Part shown: positions 15,315 to 24,476 of the stretch, one piece after another
How the letters are laid out: every line of letters begins with the position of its first letter
Numbering within the stretch: the stretch's first letter is position 1
Virus record (IMG/VR): IMGVR_UViG_3300015202_000030
Coordinates: 1-36,373 of that record
From: a virus
Reading direction: 5' to 3' (one strand)
DNA: 36,373 bases
The notes under the pieces: model-generated
What the model saw: the letters and a program-made list of their open reading frames with translations, nothing else
What the model was told of the DNA's origin: nothing
Databases searched by the model: none
Made by a program: the position numbers and the translations under genes

Positions 15315-15675
15315 CATCATACTCCTTCCAATCCACCCCAAGTTCAGCAGCTATTAGTCTTTCAATACTTGTAGCAAAGAAATGCTCTTTCTTATACGGA
15401 GCATTAGGAGCATCTCCAGGTTCGTCAGTATTACCATCGGCGCGATTTTTCTCAAATTCAATATCAAACGCAGTTATTTGTTTCTCACAAATCCCACGCT
15501 TTAAACAAAGCAGCGCTTCTGTTTGTTCATGCAGCGATACAAGATTTTCAAAATCTTCATTTCCCATGCGACTTACTCTAATGGTTAATCTAGTATTATC
15601 TGGATTAAACCACCAATCTCCAACAGTTTCATACCGTTGTTCTCTATGCGGAATTACTTTCACGTCGATCATCAT
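15295..15675 (-). CDS. Conserved-type phage protein with an HExxE motif
   Basis: 126 residues. A helix carries H49-E50-Q-T-E53 in SLHEQTEALLCLKRGI, and a second histidine, H98, lies in APYKKEHFFATSIE. This could make a small metal site like that of zincin peptidases or other metal-dependent enzymes, but the canonical HExxH is absent. It shares one base with the stop of the ATP-grasp gene (TAATG), so the two are translationally coupled and likely act together. Its function is unknown; a metal-dependent processing role is speculative. Confidence 0.5.
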   Translation of the reverse strand: MMIDVKVIPHREQRYETVGDWWFNPDNTRLTIRVSRMGNEDFENLVSLHEQTEALLCLKRGICEKQITAFDIEFEKNRADGNTDEPGDAPNAPYKKEHFFATSIERLIAAELGVDWKEYDDAIQAL

Positions 15676-16949
15676 TAGAGTAAGCCCATCCTTGAAAGTT
15701 CATAATACCGTTGTGTAGTAGTTTTTTGTATGTCTGTACGAATTTGCATATTAGGAATTTTTAAATCTTTTACTTTTTGATCTACAATTTCAAAAGCCTC
15801 GCCAATACTATTCCCGTGGCCCATAGGCACTGCTATAAAACCACTATGGCCTGCTGTTACAAGTTCATTATCTTCAACCATTACATCGTACATAAAAGTA
15901 CTTTGATATTGATCTTTAGTAATTCCTTTTACAGGAATTCCTTGCGGGTGCTTACCTTTAATTTCAGTGGGATAAGGAGGTATGCTTACTCTAATTCCGG
16001 CTGCAAATTCTCCACGCCAACTCTGATCCGGTACTTGTCCGGTTGCAATTTTATGAAACATTTCGCCAAGATCCCCACCGTACATTTGAAACAAAGTAGC
16101 ACTTGCATCATAGCCAAATCTAGGAGTCCACTCAAGTCCAAACAATCCACGTTCAGTAGCAATTGTATTAAGATCAATCATTCCAGTATAATTAACTCGT
16201 TGCAAATACTCTCGCATCTTACCAAGCCCTTGTTTATAAAGCTCTGAAGACTCGTTAAGATAAAATACAAGATTCCCAGCGCAACCAGTATTAGGGCCGT
16301 GATTCTTGTTCATAAACTTTTTTTCTTCTAAAGTTACATTAACAAGATAAAAATCATCCCCATTAAAATACCCTTCTACTGATACCTCGGTGCCTTTGAT
16401 AAACTCCTGGAGTACAAAAGGAGCGCCTTTAGTTTTAATAAAAAGTTTATCTAAATTTGCCAACATATCTTCAGGAGAAGTGGCAACGTAAGTAGTATCA
16501 GTATCTTGATCTTGTCCCCCGTCAGGTTTATAAACGTAGCGCTTATTCGACTTCCGCACAAATATTTTTGCTGCTCCAACATCTGTAAATCTTTCATACG
16601 GAGGAACTTGAATTCCACACTCTTCCATTGCTTCTAAGCCAAACATTCTATCATCTTCAACCGCACAATTAAACGCGCCGTCTCCAATAGTAGGACATAG
16701 AGTCGCGCTAAACTCAGCTTGTTTTTCTTTTCCAGTAAGATCAAACAAAGAAAGATCATACTTCCCATATGCCGGGTATCCACTTTTTCCACGTCCTCGT
16801 ACAAAAGGCGCGGGCACTATACCACCAAGAATATTTTCGTAATCAGGCTCCGTAAGATAATAATCAACTTTATGACCTTCTTCAAGAAGGCGCAAAGCAA
16901 ACCATGCGCCGTAACCTGTATACGATGATAGTGCAATTCTCAACGACAT
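15675..16949 (-). CDS. PurD (GARS)-like ATP-grasp ligase
   Basis: 424 residues resembling phosphoribosylamine-glycine ligase. Matching elements: an N-terminal nucleotide-binding-like loop (SSYTGYGAWFALRLLEEGHKV, residues 8-28), K141 in YVYKPDGG, E182 and E188 in QEFIKGTEVSVEGYF, HGPNTG (217-222) followed by CAGN in place of GGMG, and LEWTPRFGYDA (272-282) supplying E273 and R277 for metal binding. True PurD uses phosphoribosylamine, glycine and ATP in purine synthesis. This copy lies in the late arm beside fibre genes rather than with nucleotide metabolism, and substrate loops differ, so it may ligate another substrate. AAAGGAG precedes the ATG. Confidence 0.7.
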   Translation of the reverse strand: MSLRIALSSYTGYGAWFALRLLEEGHKVDYYLTEPDYENILGGIVPAPFVRGRGKSGYPAYGKYDLSLFDLTGKEKQAEFSATLCPTIGDGAFNCAVEDDRMFGLEAMEECGIQVPPYERFTDVGAAKIFVRKSNKRYVYKPDGGQDQDTDTTYVATSPEDMLANLDKLFIKTKGAPFVLQEFIKGTEVSVEGYFNGDDFYLVNVTLEEKKFMNKNHGPNTGCAGNLVFYLNESSELYKQGLGKMREYLQRVNYTGMIDLNTIATERGLFGLEWTPRFGYDASATLFQMYGGDLGEMFHKIATGQVPDQSWRGEFAAGIRVSIPPYPTEIKGKHPQGIPVKGITKDQYQSTFMYDVMVEDNELVTAGHSGFIAVPMGHGNSIGEAFEIVDQKVKDLKIPNMQIRTDIQKTTTQRYYELSRMGLL

Positions 16950-16967
16950 AATACCCGCTCTCCTTTA

Positions 16968-17096
16968 TTACTGCTTGCTAGTTGTCTTCAACGACATCTT
17001 AGGTGCGCTAGAACCAGCGGTGTTTTTATTCTGTTCAACGCTTTTAATCTTTGAACGCACTTCATCACGAGAACAGCAAGCTGCTTGTCCGGCCAT
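16968..17096 (-). CDS. 42-residue protein of unknown function
   Basis: A short ORF with an ATG at 17096 and an AAAGGAG site 7-8 bases before it. The product starts MAGQAACCSRDEV, with a CC pair, and ends in a lysine- and serine-rich tail. It fills the 161-base gap between the ejection-type protein and the ATP-grasp gene. The strong ribosome-binding site and the otherwise gapless gene layout support it; no function is recognised. Confidence 0.5.
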   Translation of the reverse strand: MAGQAACCSRDEVRSKIKSVEQNKNTAGSSAPKMSLKTTSKQ

Positions 17097-17110
17097 TGTG
17101 TTTCTCCTTT

Positions 17111-18886
17111 TTAATACTTAAAATCATTTGAATTCAGTGGGTTCCAGCTATCAGGTTTTCGCTTAATATGACGCCTGAATTTTTTAGGCTTGTTTTTACT
17201 TTCTTCGGCCTTTGTAGGTAAAGTCTTGTGCGAAGCAATAGCTCCAAGTCCCATGCTAGGGGTATCGCTCATTAAATCACGAGCTAAGTACTTCCAAGCA
17301 TCCGGTTTAGTACTGTCTGTATGCAGAGCTTTAAGCCCATCTTGAGCCCCTTGGATAAGCATATTAGCATCAGGCCCAAGCATTTGTCCAGCCAAGTTAG
17401 CTCTAGAAGCGCCTCTAATAAACCCAGTAGCTACTCCAAACGAAGCAACGTGGGAAAGCCCGTCAATTGTATTAAGAGTAGTTCTTGCCGCACTAGCAGC
17501 GTTTTCACGCCCAGTTAAAGCATCGTAAATTTGACCCGGAATAGATGCTTCATATCTATTTTTAAAATGCTGTGCCGGATCGTCCCAATCTGTCCCACTA
17601 AGTAATCGTTCGACTTCATAAATAGTAGATCCAACAATCGGAAAAGCGGTAGCCATTAGCCCAATATTCCGAGCAATACCTATAAAATCACCTTGTTCAT
17701 ATTGACGTTTAAATACCCGACGAAAAAAATTAGACTGATTAGTAATATACCCATGAAACGCGCCCATAATTCTAAACATTGGCGAACGTTGCGAAAGTAT
17801 AGTTCTGTTTTCATGGTAATTCAAAAAAGCTCTTACATTAGTTCCATTATAGTACGCTTTTTGAATATCATCCGGGTCTAGTACAAAATTTTGCCTTTTT
17901 AACTTAGCCGCATCAATTCCAAGTTCCCGCAACATAGGAAGCGCCATTTTATCATTGCTTTGTTTAAAATGATTAGCTGCTTCCTCTGCTGACATTCTAG
18001 AAGCATTAGCACTCATAAGCAAAGTCTCATACCGAACTCTACTCATGCCTGGAATCAACATATTACGATGAATAAATTCTCCAGCTTTACCGGGCGCAAA
18101 TTTACTAATAACCCCATTATCAAACGCAAGTTTTTCTTTATACCCTTGTTCCCATAACTCCGAAATAGCATTAGAAGCAAGTACCGTAGCTTCAGCACCT
18201 TTTCTTGAAGTGGGATTTAACTCAGTAGCAAGTACTTTAGCATAAGTTTTAAAACCATCTGAGATAAGAATATTTAAATTAGAAGCTAAGTGCGGAACAG
18301 CAGCTTTATATGCAAGTAAAGCTTGATGCCCACGCGCTATTTTTTCTCCTAAATTAGCATTTTTATAAGAAGAGGGATTAGTTTGATACGAATTTTCTTC
18401 CTTGCCTTTTCTCATATCTCTATCAAATCTTGAAAGCCCTTCTTTATCAGTAGCCTCTTTGAACATGATATTAAGATGGTCAGCAAGAATATCAGCGCGA
18501 TTTTTACTTACCGTTTTTTCAACGTGCTTTAACACACCTTGAATAGCAGTACGATTCGGCCCAAATACCATATCTTGAGCATCTTTTTCAGCCTGACGTG
18601 TAATTTCATGCGCTGGTTGTATATTTCCTGTAGCCTTAGCTGCTTGAATACGCTGTGAAGTAAGTTTATTAACTGTTTCTTTATACGATCCATCGTAAGC
18701 GTGGAGCAAAGTTTTAGCTGCCGGAATATCTTGAAACGCAGTTTTAGCGGGAAAAATTCCATGATAAAGTCCGCGTTCTACACTTTCGGCTGCTTTGTCA
18801 GCAAAAGAAGATAGGCCTATTTTAGCGCCAATCTTCTCAATACCTTCAGTAGCAAACTTAGCTGCTATGTTATAAAATCCGCCCAT
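17111..18886 (-). CDS. Large internal virion/ejection-type protein
   Basis: 591 residues, mainly helical. It begins with an amphipathic MGGFYNIAAKFATEGIEKIGAKIG, has glycine/alanine-rich helical stretches around 400-430 (NIGLMATAFPIVGSTIYEVERLL) that could contact membrane, and ends in a basic tail (KKFRRHIKRKPDSW). Three large helical proteins downstream of the tail adaptor are the layout of podovirus internal or ejection proteins, which leave the capsid with the DNA and bridge the envelope. No enzyme motif such as a transglycosylase was seen. The call rests on size, composition and position. Confidence 0.5.
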   Translation of the reverse strand: MGGFYNIAAKFATEGIEKIGAKIGLSSFADKAAESVERGLYHGIFPAKTAFQDIPAAKTLLHAYDGSYKETVNKLTSQRIQAAKATGNIQPAHEITRQAEKDAQDMVFGPNRTAIQGVLKHVEKTVSKNRADILADHLNIMFKEATDKEGLSRFDRDMRKGKEENSYQTNPSSYKNANLGEKIARGHQALLAYKAAVPHLASNLNILISDGFKTYAKVLATELNPTSRKGAEATVLASNAISELWEQGYKEKLAFDNGVISKFAPGKAGEFIHRNMLIPGMSRVRYETLLMSANASRMSAEEAANHFKQSNDKMALPMLRELGIDAAKLKRQNFVLDPDDIQKAYYNGTNVRAFLNYHENRTILSQRSPMFRIMGAFHGYITNQSNFFRRVFKRQYEQGDFIGIARNIGLMATAFPIVGSTIYEVERLLSGTDWDDPAQHFKNRYEASIPGQIYDALTGRENAASAARTTLNTIDGLSHVASFGVATGFIRGASRANLAGQMLGPDANMLIQGAQDGLKALHTDSTKPDAWKYLARDLMSDTPSMGLGAIASHKTLPTKAEESKNKPKKFRRHIKRKPDSWNPLNSNDFKY

Positions 18887-18896
18887 CTAAAACTCC

Positions 18897-21263
18897 TTAT
18901 TGCAGTAACGGCCCAAGATACTTATCTGCTTTGTGCTTGACAATGTTATTAGTTGCTTCTGCAATACCACTTTCAAAAGCAATTACTTCTTCGGCGGTTT
19001 TAAGATTGGGGCGAGTTTTCTTTAAAGCAGCGATAGAAGCATTAAAACCTTTAAGCGCATGAGGATGATTTTTCAATGCTTTCTGCGCTGGTTTTATAGT
19101 CTCGTTAATAACTTCATCACTAAGCTGAGTCTGCCACTTTGTCCAGCTATAAGGGCCGACTGTTTTAGTACTTCTAAACACATTTCCCTCAGCAACAAGT
19201 TTACCAGATCGAGCTAGGCTAAGAAGATGCGCTTGCAGCATCCCAGATTCGCGTCGTAAATCTGCTGAAGTTGCATTTTCATAGCCTTTGGTTTGATTAA
19301 GTCTAAAACGTAATGCTTTTTTAATTCCAGGCTCTAGTTTTTCTGCATTGCCGTAATGAAAAAGCATCATGTGTGCTGGGTCTTCAAATTTTAATCCAGC
19401 GGGCACAAACTTTTTCATTGTATCAATAAATTTATTAAGATTAGTTTCTTGTCTATCCGATATAGCATTTGCAATTTCAACTCTATTACGTGGCGCTCGC
19501 ATAGAAGCAATTGAATCTATTTTATACGAAGCGAATGCTTTTTCATCAATCTTAGTTCCTGGGAGTTTTGTTGCTTTAGCAACCTTATTCGCGGCCCTTG
19601 CCGTATTAGATATGCCTGTTTCTTTTGCGATAATTTCAATGTTGTTTTCTGTGACTGAATCCGCGAGCTTGATGCCATACTTCTCAAGCTCGCCGGCGAG
19701 AGAATTAAACATAGGATTAGCGGCGCGAGATTTTTCAATAGAAACCTCTATTTCGTTCTTGTGAAGATCTGGTAAATGGACAGGGGCTTCTTGTGCGGCT
19801 TGAGTAATTTGTTTCCAGCGTTCTCCAAGGACTTCAAGTTTTTGCTTGTCTGTGATAGATTCCATGCCCATTTTAAACTTAGCAACGGCAATAGATTCTA
19901 GCGAGACTTTTTCAGCTTCATGCAATTTAGCAAGTACGGGATCGGTTTCAGTTCTAGCAGTTTCAGCACGGTGCATTAATTCATTAAATACTGTTTGCTG
20001 GTGCTGTTTTCCTTGATATTTAAAAATTTGACCGTCTTTAGTAGAAAAATGCCCAGTTCCTTCAGTTTCAGGATGTACTCTTATTCCGAGTCCAAGATCG
20101 TGCGAGGCTCCAAATTTTACATTTTCAATTTTATCTTGGAGCATGAACCAGTCTTTAGATGCGGTTATTTCATGGTAAGCGCTCTGAGCCAGGTCTTGAG
20201 CAAAAGGAATACCTCCCATAGCTACAGTATTAGCAGTCCATTTTTTAATAAGCGGAGCCGCAGCAGCTTTAAACACCTTACCAGCTACTTTAATACCAGC
20301 TTCTCCTACGAGACCCCCAACCGCTCCTTTAATACCTTCCGCATTTGAACCACCGCTTTCTGCAAGACTTGCTAAATACCAATCCGAAGCGGTGATAAGG
20401 CGCTTTGTAACAAATTTCCCAATAGCAGACGTAGCAAGTTTTGTAGTAAACGGCGTTCCAAGTTTTCCTCCAAGGCCAAAAGCCCCTACTGCTTCGTAGA
20501 GAGGTAACGTAGCTACTAATTCGCCAATGGTTGAATCTAATTTACCTAGCCTCGTATCTCTAGGATGTGTCTCTAACCAAAAATCACTTGATTGAATTTT
20601 AGCTTTTTGCGAATCAATAAAATTACCAATCTGCTTTTGAATCGGAGCTTCTACATGATGTTCAAATTTATCAATAAGCCCATCCGGATGCGAGAAGTGC
20701 TCATCAAGTCCGTGCATCGCAGAAAAAACTTTATTAGTAACTCTGGCTCCAAAAAGTGCAATACCATCTAAAGCTTTAGACGCACCTACCCTAGTATCTT
20801 GAGATTGCTGTGTATTAACATCCCAATATTTGGGATTTTTTACATAAGTTTCAGATAACTTTTTTCCGTCAATAGTAGTAGCTCGACCCGTAGCTCCGAC
20901 CCAAGTTTCTTTATCTGGGACAGGAAGATGAAAGCCAGAATAAGACTTTGGAACGTATTTATTATACAAATCCGCTCTTACTTTGGCTTTGCGATCTTCT
21001 GGGAGGGCTTGATACTTTGGATCGGCTTTAACAGATTCAAGCCGCTTTGCAATAGCTGTACCACGCTCTGCAAAAGTCGGAAGTTTGGTAATAGCAGAGT
21101 GGTCTTTTTTAATCGTCCCCGATGCCGTACTTGTCGGAGTCATCATCTTCGCCGGACTCGTCGGAGTTGTCGCTACCGACAAGTTTTGGTTTAGCGCTAT
21201 TGACAAGTTTTGGTTTAGCGGTACCGACAAGTTCTGGTTTAGCGGTACTTGCTGCTCTGCCAT
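18897..21263 (-). CDS. Large internal virion/ejection-type protein with N-terminal octapeptide repeats
   Basis: 788 residues. The N-terminus has three octapeptide copies (VPLNQNLS, VPLNQNLS, IALNQNLS) encoded by a 24-bp tandem repeat that also encodes repeats in the overlapping upstream gene. Residues about 230-300 are glycine/alanine-rich and hydrophobic (ATLPLYEAVGAFGLGG; GAVGGLVGEAGI), and the rest is a long helical, charged region. ATG 21263 is supported by a GGAG site 9 bases upstream in spite of a 155-base overlap; ATG 21146 would avoid most of it but has no good site. Position after the tail genes suggests an ejection protein. Confidence 0.5.
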   Translation of the reverse strand: MAEQQVPLNQNLSVPLNQNLSIALNQNLSVATTPTSPAKMMTPTSTASGTIKKDHSAITKLPTFAERGTAIAKRLESVKADPKYQALPEDRKAKVRADLYNKYVPKSYSGFHLPVPDKETWVGATGRATTIDGKKLSETYVKNPKYWDVNTQQSQDTRVGASKALDGIALFGARVTNKVFSAMHGLDEHFSHPDGLIDKFEHHVEAPIQKQIGNFIDSQKAKIQSSDFWLETHPRDTRLGKLDSTIGELVATLPLYEAVGAFGLGGKLGTPFTTKLATSAIGKFVTKRLITASDWYLASLAESGGSNAEGIKGAVGGLVGEAGIKVAGKVFKAAAAPLIKKWTANTVAMGGIPFAQDLAQSAYHEITASKDWFMLQDKIENVKFGASHDLGLGIRVHPETEGTGHFSTKDGQIFKYQGKQHQQTVFNELMHRAETARTETDPVLAKLHEAEKVSLESIAVAKFKMGMESITDKQKLEVLGERWKQITQAAQEAPVHLPDLHKNEIEVSIEKSRAANPMFNSLAGELEKYGIKLADSVTENNIEIIAKETGISNTARAANKVAKATKLPGTKIDEKAFASYKIDSIASMRAPRNRVEIANAISDRQETNLNKFIDTMKKFVPAGLKFEDPAHMMLFHYGNAEKLEPGIKKALRFRLNQTKGYENATSADLRRESGMLQAHLLSLARSGKLVAEGNVFRSTKTVGPYSWTKWQTQLSDEVINETIKPAQKALKNHPHALKGFNASIAALKKTRPNLKTAEEVIAFESGIAEATNNIVKHKADKYLGPLLQ

Positions 21264-22617
21264 TTTGAGTTTCTCCGACGTTACCGTAAATCTTAGAAGC
21301 TGTTTGAAGCCTATACTGATTCATTGATTCTAAATGCACTTGATTATAATTTATCATCATATCAAGTTGTTGTAATTGCTGTGCTTTATCTTCTTTGGTA
21401 AGATTTAAATTTTGAGCTACTCTATCACGTTCAGCCCCAAGAGTTTTGCGAGTAGTCGAAATTGTATTAATATCCTTATCAATCATTTCTAACGATTGTG
21501 ATTGCAACTTGCCACGTTGCATAGGATCCAAACGCTTATCATCTGCGATTTTAAGTCTCGCATTTACTTCTAAAGTAGTACGAGCAAAAGCACTACTATC
21601 TCGCATTGCTTGAGTTTCAAGCAAAGTCTCATTACGTTTGTCAGAAATTTGCATCTTAGTAATAGCATCGTTAGCTTGTTTCTGAAACGTAATTACCGCC
21701 CCAAATTGCTGTCTAGCTTCCGCACTTCCATCTTTCATTGCTTGTACGGTTTTAGCGCTTTCGGCTCTAACAGCAGCAGGGATAATATACTGATCCATAC
21801 GTTTAGCTGCTTCTTGCTGCTGCTTAAGTGCTGCCGCATACTGTGGATTCTCAGCCATCGAAGAAGTATCTTTAGCAATAGCTTTATCTGCATACGGTGT
21901 AGCACTTTGAGGAGCTTGCTGTTGCTGTGGCTGTTGAGTAGGAGCTTGAGCCCCCGCTCTACCAGCACCAGCCGACGCTTGAGCTACTGCGTGTTCTTGT
22001 GGATTATTGCTATTAAAAACTCCAGCAGCTTCATGCTCTTTTAAAGCCGCTTGATAAGCTTGGATTTCAGGAGTTTTATTTTTAGACGAATCAACATAGC
22101 TAATATCAAGAGCTTTAGCAAGCTGTTTTTGTTTCTTTGGATCGCTAAGAATTGTATTAAGTTGTTTTTTATTAGCCTCAATAACCCCTTTGGCAATCGC
22201 GTTATTAGGATCTTGCTGAAGTACAGATTCAGCGTTAGCGATATTAGTCTTAGAAGTCATAACAGTCTTAAGATCATCTTTAAGACTAATTTGCTTTTTT
22301 TCAGCAATTTGCTCGCCAGCGCGCCCAATCATATTAGAAAGCCCGGCTACCGCATTTTCCCTCCTTGCTCGTTTTACATCAGCTACCTGGCCAGTAATAG
22401 GGCCATTATGTTGCTGCAAAGGCTGAAAAGGAGTATATGTAGGAGTTCTAGGTTCTGCTATTGTTTTATTTTGAATATACTGTTGTGGCAACGGTGCTTT
22501 AATAGCATCCGAAATTTGGCTAAAAATTGAATCAAGCCCACTATCACCAGCTGGAGTTGCTGCGGCTTGAGTCTGCGAGATTTGTGGAACTTGGGGAGTT
22601 TCGGGAACATTCGCCAT
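21109..22617 (-). CDS. Internal virion-type coiled-coil protein with C-terminal repeats
   Basis: 502 residues rich in Gln and Ala, with a Gln-rich linker (QQPQQQQAPQ) and long coiled-coil-like helices (about 110-190 and 270-430). Near the C-terminus are octapeptide copies AKPELVGT, AKPKLVNS, AKPKLVGS, followed by an acidic tail rich in Asp, Ser and Glu. The repeats come from the same 24-bp DNA repeat that gives the next gene its N-terminal octapeptides. Its ATG overlaps the previous stop by one base. A virion-internal role is inferred from position and composition. Confidence 0.5.
   Translation of the reverse strand: MANVPETPQVPQISQTQAAATPAGDSGLDSIFSQISDAIKAPLPQQYIQNKTIAEPRTPTYTPFQPLQQHNGPITGQVADVKRARRENAVAGLSNMIGRAGEQIAEKKQISLKDDLKTVMTSKTNIANAESVLQQDPNNAIAKGVIEANKKQLNTILSDPKKQKQLAKALDISYVDSSKNKTPEIQAYQAALKEHEAAGVFNSNNPQEHAVAQASAGAGRAGAQAPTQQPQQQQAPQSATPYADKAIAKDTSSMAENPQYAAALKQQQEAAKRMDQYIIPAAVRAESAKTVQAMKDGSAEARQQFGAVITFQKQANDAITKMQISDKRNETLLETQAMRDSSAFARTTLEVNARLKIADDKRLDPMQRGKLQSQSLEMIDKDINTISTTRKTLGAERDRVAQNLNLTKEDKAQQLQQLDMMINYNQVHLESMNQYRLQTASKIYGNVGETQNGRAASTAKPELVGTAKPKLVNSAKPKLVGSDNSDESGEDDDSDKYGIGDD
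21172..21243. repeat. Three tandem 24-bp repeats inside a dual-coding overlap
   Basis: Units at 21172-21195, 21196-21219 and 21220-21243 share the core GACAAGTTTTGGTTTAGC with few changes (one T to C in the third). Because 24 is divisible by three, both overlapping minus-strand frames read an octapeptide repeat: AKPKLVxS in one and xxLNQNLS in the other. Confidence 0.9.
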
Positions 22618-23318
22618 TATATCGCCAAAGCCCCCGCTAGTTTAACTGCGCTTTCTGCAATATTACCAACATCAGTAATACCATTCATTACCGCATCCCA
22701 AGTAGAGCCATCAGTACCGTGCGCCGTGCCTTCTCCAGTAAGAGAACCTATAAGAGTATCCTGCTGGTGCAATTCCATTTGACCAATTTCAGATTGCAAA
22801 TTAGAATTAACACTTGAATAAAAATCAGCGTCTCCGAGAGCCGCCGCGCTCGAATTAGCGGTAATTCCCGAAGCTGCACGACCAGCTTGCATATTAGCAT
22901 TTTGTTTATTAGCTTCTAAATTTGTATTAGCAATAAGTCCTTGAATTGCTGTATTATTAACAGTCCCTAATCCTTGCAAAGCTCCAGCAAGCGCTGTCCC
23001 AGTTCCTTGTCCATAAGTAGCTTGAAAATCCCCTACTACCGAATTATCTCCAGTAGTCCAATTAACCCCGTTATTAGTAACTGCTCCGGGCAAACTTCCC
23101 GGAGCCGCAGTAGTTGGCACAGTTCCCGGAGCTACTAACCCAGGAGCGCTTGCAGCAGGAGGAGTATAAGGGTTATTAGTAACTTGCCCCGCAACTCCTA
23201 ACGACCCAGGTACAGCTCCCGGAACCGCCGCAGCATTAACTCCCGGCGTAGTTCCATTAGAAGCGCCACCAGCACCGGGCATTCTTAGTATTTCATTACC
23301 TTGGCCTTGTACCGGCAT
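22617..23318 (-). CDS. Gly/Ala/Pro-rich virion protein of unknown function
   Basis: 233 residues. The first 110 are low in complexity, rich in Gly, Ala, Pro and Thr (PGAVPGS, VAPGTVPTT), and probably extended. The C-terminal half is helical with few charged residues and ends with a hydrophobic NIAESAVKLAGALAI. This form, a flexible start and a membrane-active-looking end, is seen in small ejection proteins. It lies between the tail adaptor and the coiled-coil protein in one operon. No family is recognised. Confidence 0.45.
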   Translation of the reverse strand: MPVQGQGNEILRMPGAGGASNGTTPGVNAAAVPGAVPGSLGVAGQVTNNPYTPPAASAPGLVAPGTVPTTAAPGSLPGAVTNNGVNWTTGDNSVVGDFQATYGQGTGTALAGALQGLGTVNNTAIQGLIANTNLEANKQNANMQAGRAASGITANSSAAALGDADFYSSVNSNLQSEIGQMELHQQDTLIGSLTGEGTAHGTDGSTWDAVMNGITDVGNIAESAVKLAGALAI

Positions 23319-23320
23319 AA

Positions 23321-24079
23321 TTACCTTCCATTCTGCGGTCGAATTTGTTTTAATGCTTGGCTAGATACAATATCTGATTCCATCTGTGAAACGCGAGCCG
23401 CTATAAGACCAACATCACTAGGCTTTTTAGGGTCGCCAAATAAAGTTGTTTTATAAGAAGTTGCGTAATCGAGCATTCTTAAATTACCTGCTCCTCTTAG
23501 AGCAGCGCTATATTCAACAATCTCACGCCACTCATCTGGAAGCATAATAACATCAGTAAGCGCCGCTGGCTTACTAAAAGGATGTTGTTTTTGATATCTC
23601 AAATAAGCAAAATAATTTTGATTCGGTTGTGGAGCAATCCAATATCTGTTTTGAAACCGTGCAAAATAAGCAGGAGTTCCAGGAGTGCTAAACATTAGTT
23701 CGAGCGAATCTATGCTCTTATACGAAAGCCCAATCCCAGGATTATACCCGCCGGGAATTGCGGTTGGATTAAGATAGTACATATAAAATGACGGAATTAA
23801 ATTAGCATTAGCAATCACATCTGCAGGGTTAAGAAAAAATTGAATAGGATAACTATACACATTCGCGAGCATTTGTACAGTAGGCCCGGTATCTTGTAAA
23901 TCATCGAATGGATAACTACGACTAAGTTCAATTACAGCATCAGCAATCCACTGTGGCTTTACATCTGTTCTATTAGAAAGTTTTTCCCAGACCCCGCCAT
24001 TATAAGTAGCTGCATTTCCTGCCGTAGAACCAATTCCATACAGCAAGTCTTGAATTGTGTATTGCGAATTAGTTGCCAT
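23321..24079 (-). CDS. Head-tail adaptor / tail tubular A-type protein
   Basis: 252 residues. The pattern in the second half, ARFQNRYWIAPQPNQNYFAYLRYQKQHPF followed by LPDEWREIVEYSAALRGA, is typical of podovirus tail tubular A/gp11-like adaptors that join the portal ring to the tail nozzle. An N-terminal helical part with WIADAVIELSRSYPFDDL fits the same family. The neighbours support it: the nozzle/hub gene is just upstream in the transcript and ejection-type proteins follow. The assignment is by pattern. Confidence 0.6.
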   Translation of the reverse strand: MATNSQYTIQDLLYGIGSTAGNAATYNGGVWEKLSNRTDVKPQWIADAVIELSRSYPFDDLQDTGPTVQMLANVYSYPIQFFLNPADVIANANLIPSFYMYYLNPTAIPGGYNPGIGLSYKSIDSLELMFSTPGTPAYFARFQNRYWIAPQPNQNYFAYLRYQKQHPFSKPAALTDVIMLPDEWREIVEYSAALRGAGNLRMLDYATSYKTTLFGDPKKPSDVGLIAARVSQMESDIVSSQALKQIRPQNGR

Positions 24080-24086
24080 GTTTATC

Positions 24087-24476
24087 CTATGCTAGAAGCC
24101 AAATTGTTGTATCTACGGTCGCATCAGTGGTTTTTAAAGTTATATTTGTACTAGTCGCATCAACTGAACCCCAATACACATCGCAAGGGCCACGTTTTGC
24201 TATTACAATAAATCCGTATGGGATTTTATTTAAATTATGTGCAAAAGTTAAATCAGTATTAGCTGCTGCCCAGGCCGCAGGTAGTGAAAATGGATTAGCA
24301 GTGGCCCCGATTCGAATAATAATCCCACTCATATTATCCGGATTAAATGTAAGCGGTTGGCTATGAGTATCAAATGTGAGTCCATTTCCAGGACTCACAT
24401 TTCCATTTAGTGTTCTATGTACAGATTTATTAAGTTGGTCTTGATTAGAAATAGATGACGGAGTTTGAGATCGCAT
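24087..24476 (-). CDS. Small tail-associated protein
   Basis: 129 residues, beta-rich. It contains FAHNLNKIPYGFIVIAKRG (about 77-95), an element like the HxLGxxPxGF pattern often found in phage tail or fibre-attachment proteins. It overlaps the hub gene stop by one base and precedes the adaptor gene by 7 bases. A role in the tail is inferred. Confidence 0.5.
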   Translation of the reverse strand: MRSQTPSSISNQDQLNKSVHRTLNGNVSPGNGLTFDTHSQPLTFNPDNMSGIIIRIGATANPFSLPAAWAAANTDLTFAHNLNKIPYGFIVIAKRGPCDVYWGSVDATSTNITLKTTDATVDTTIWLLA

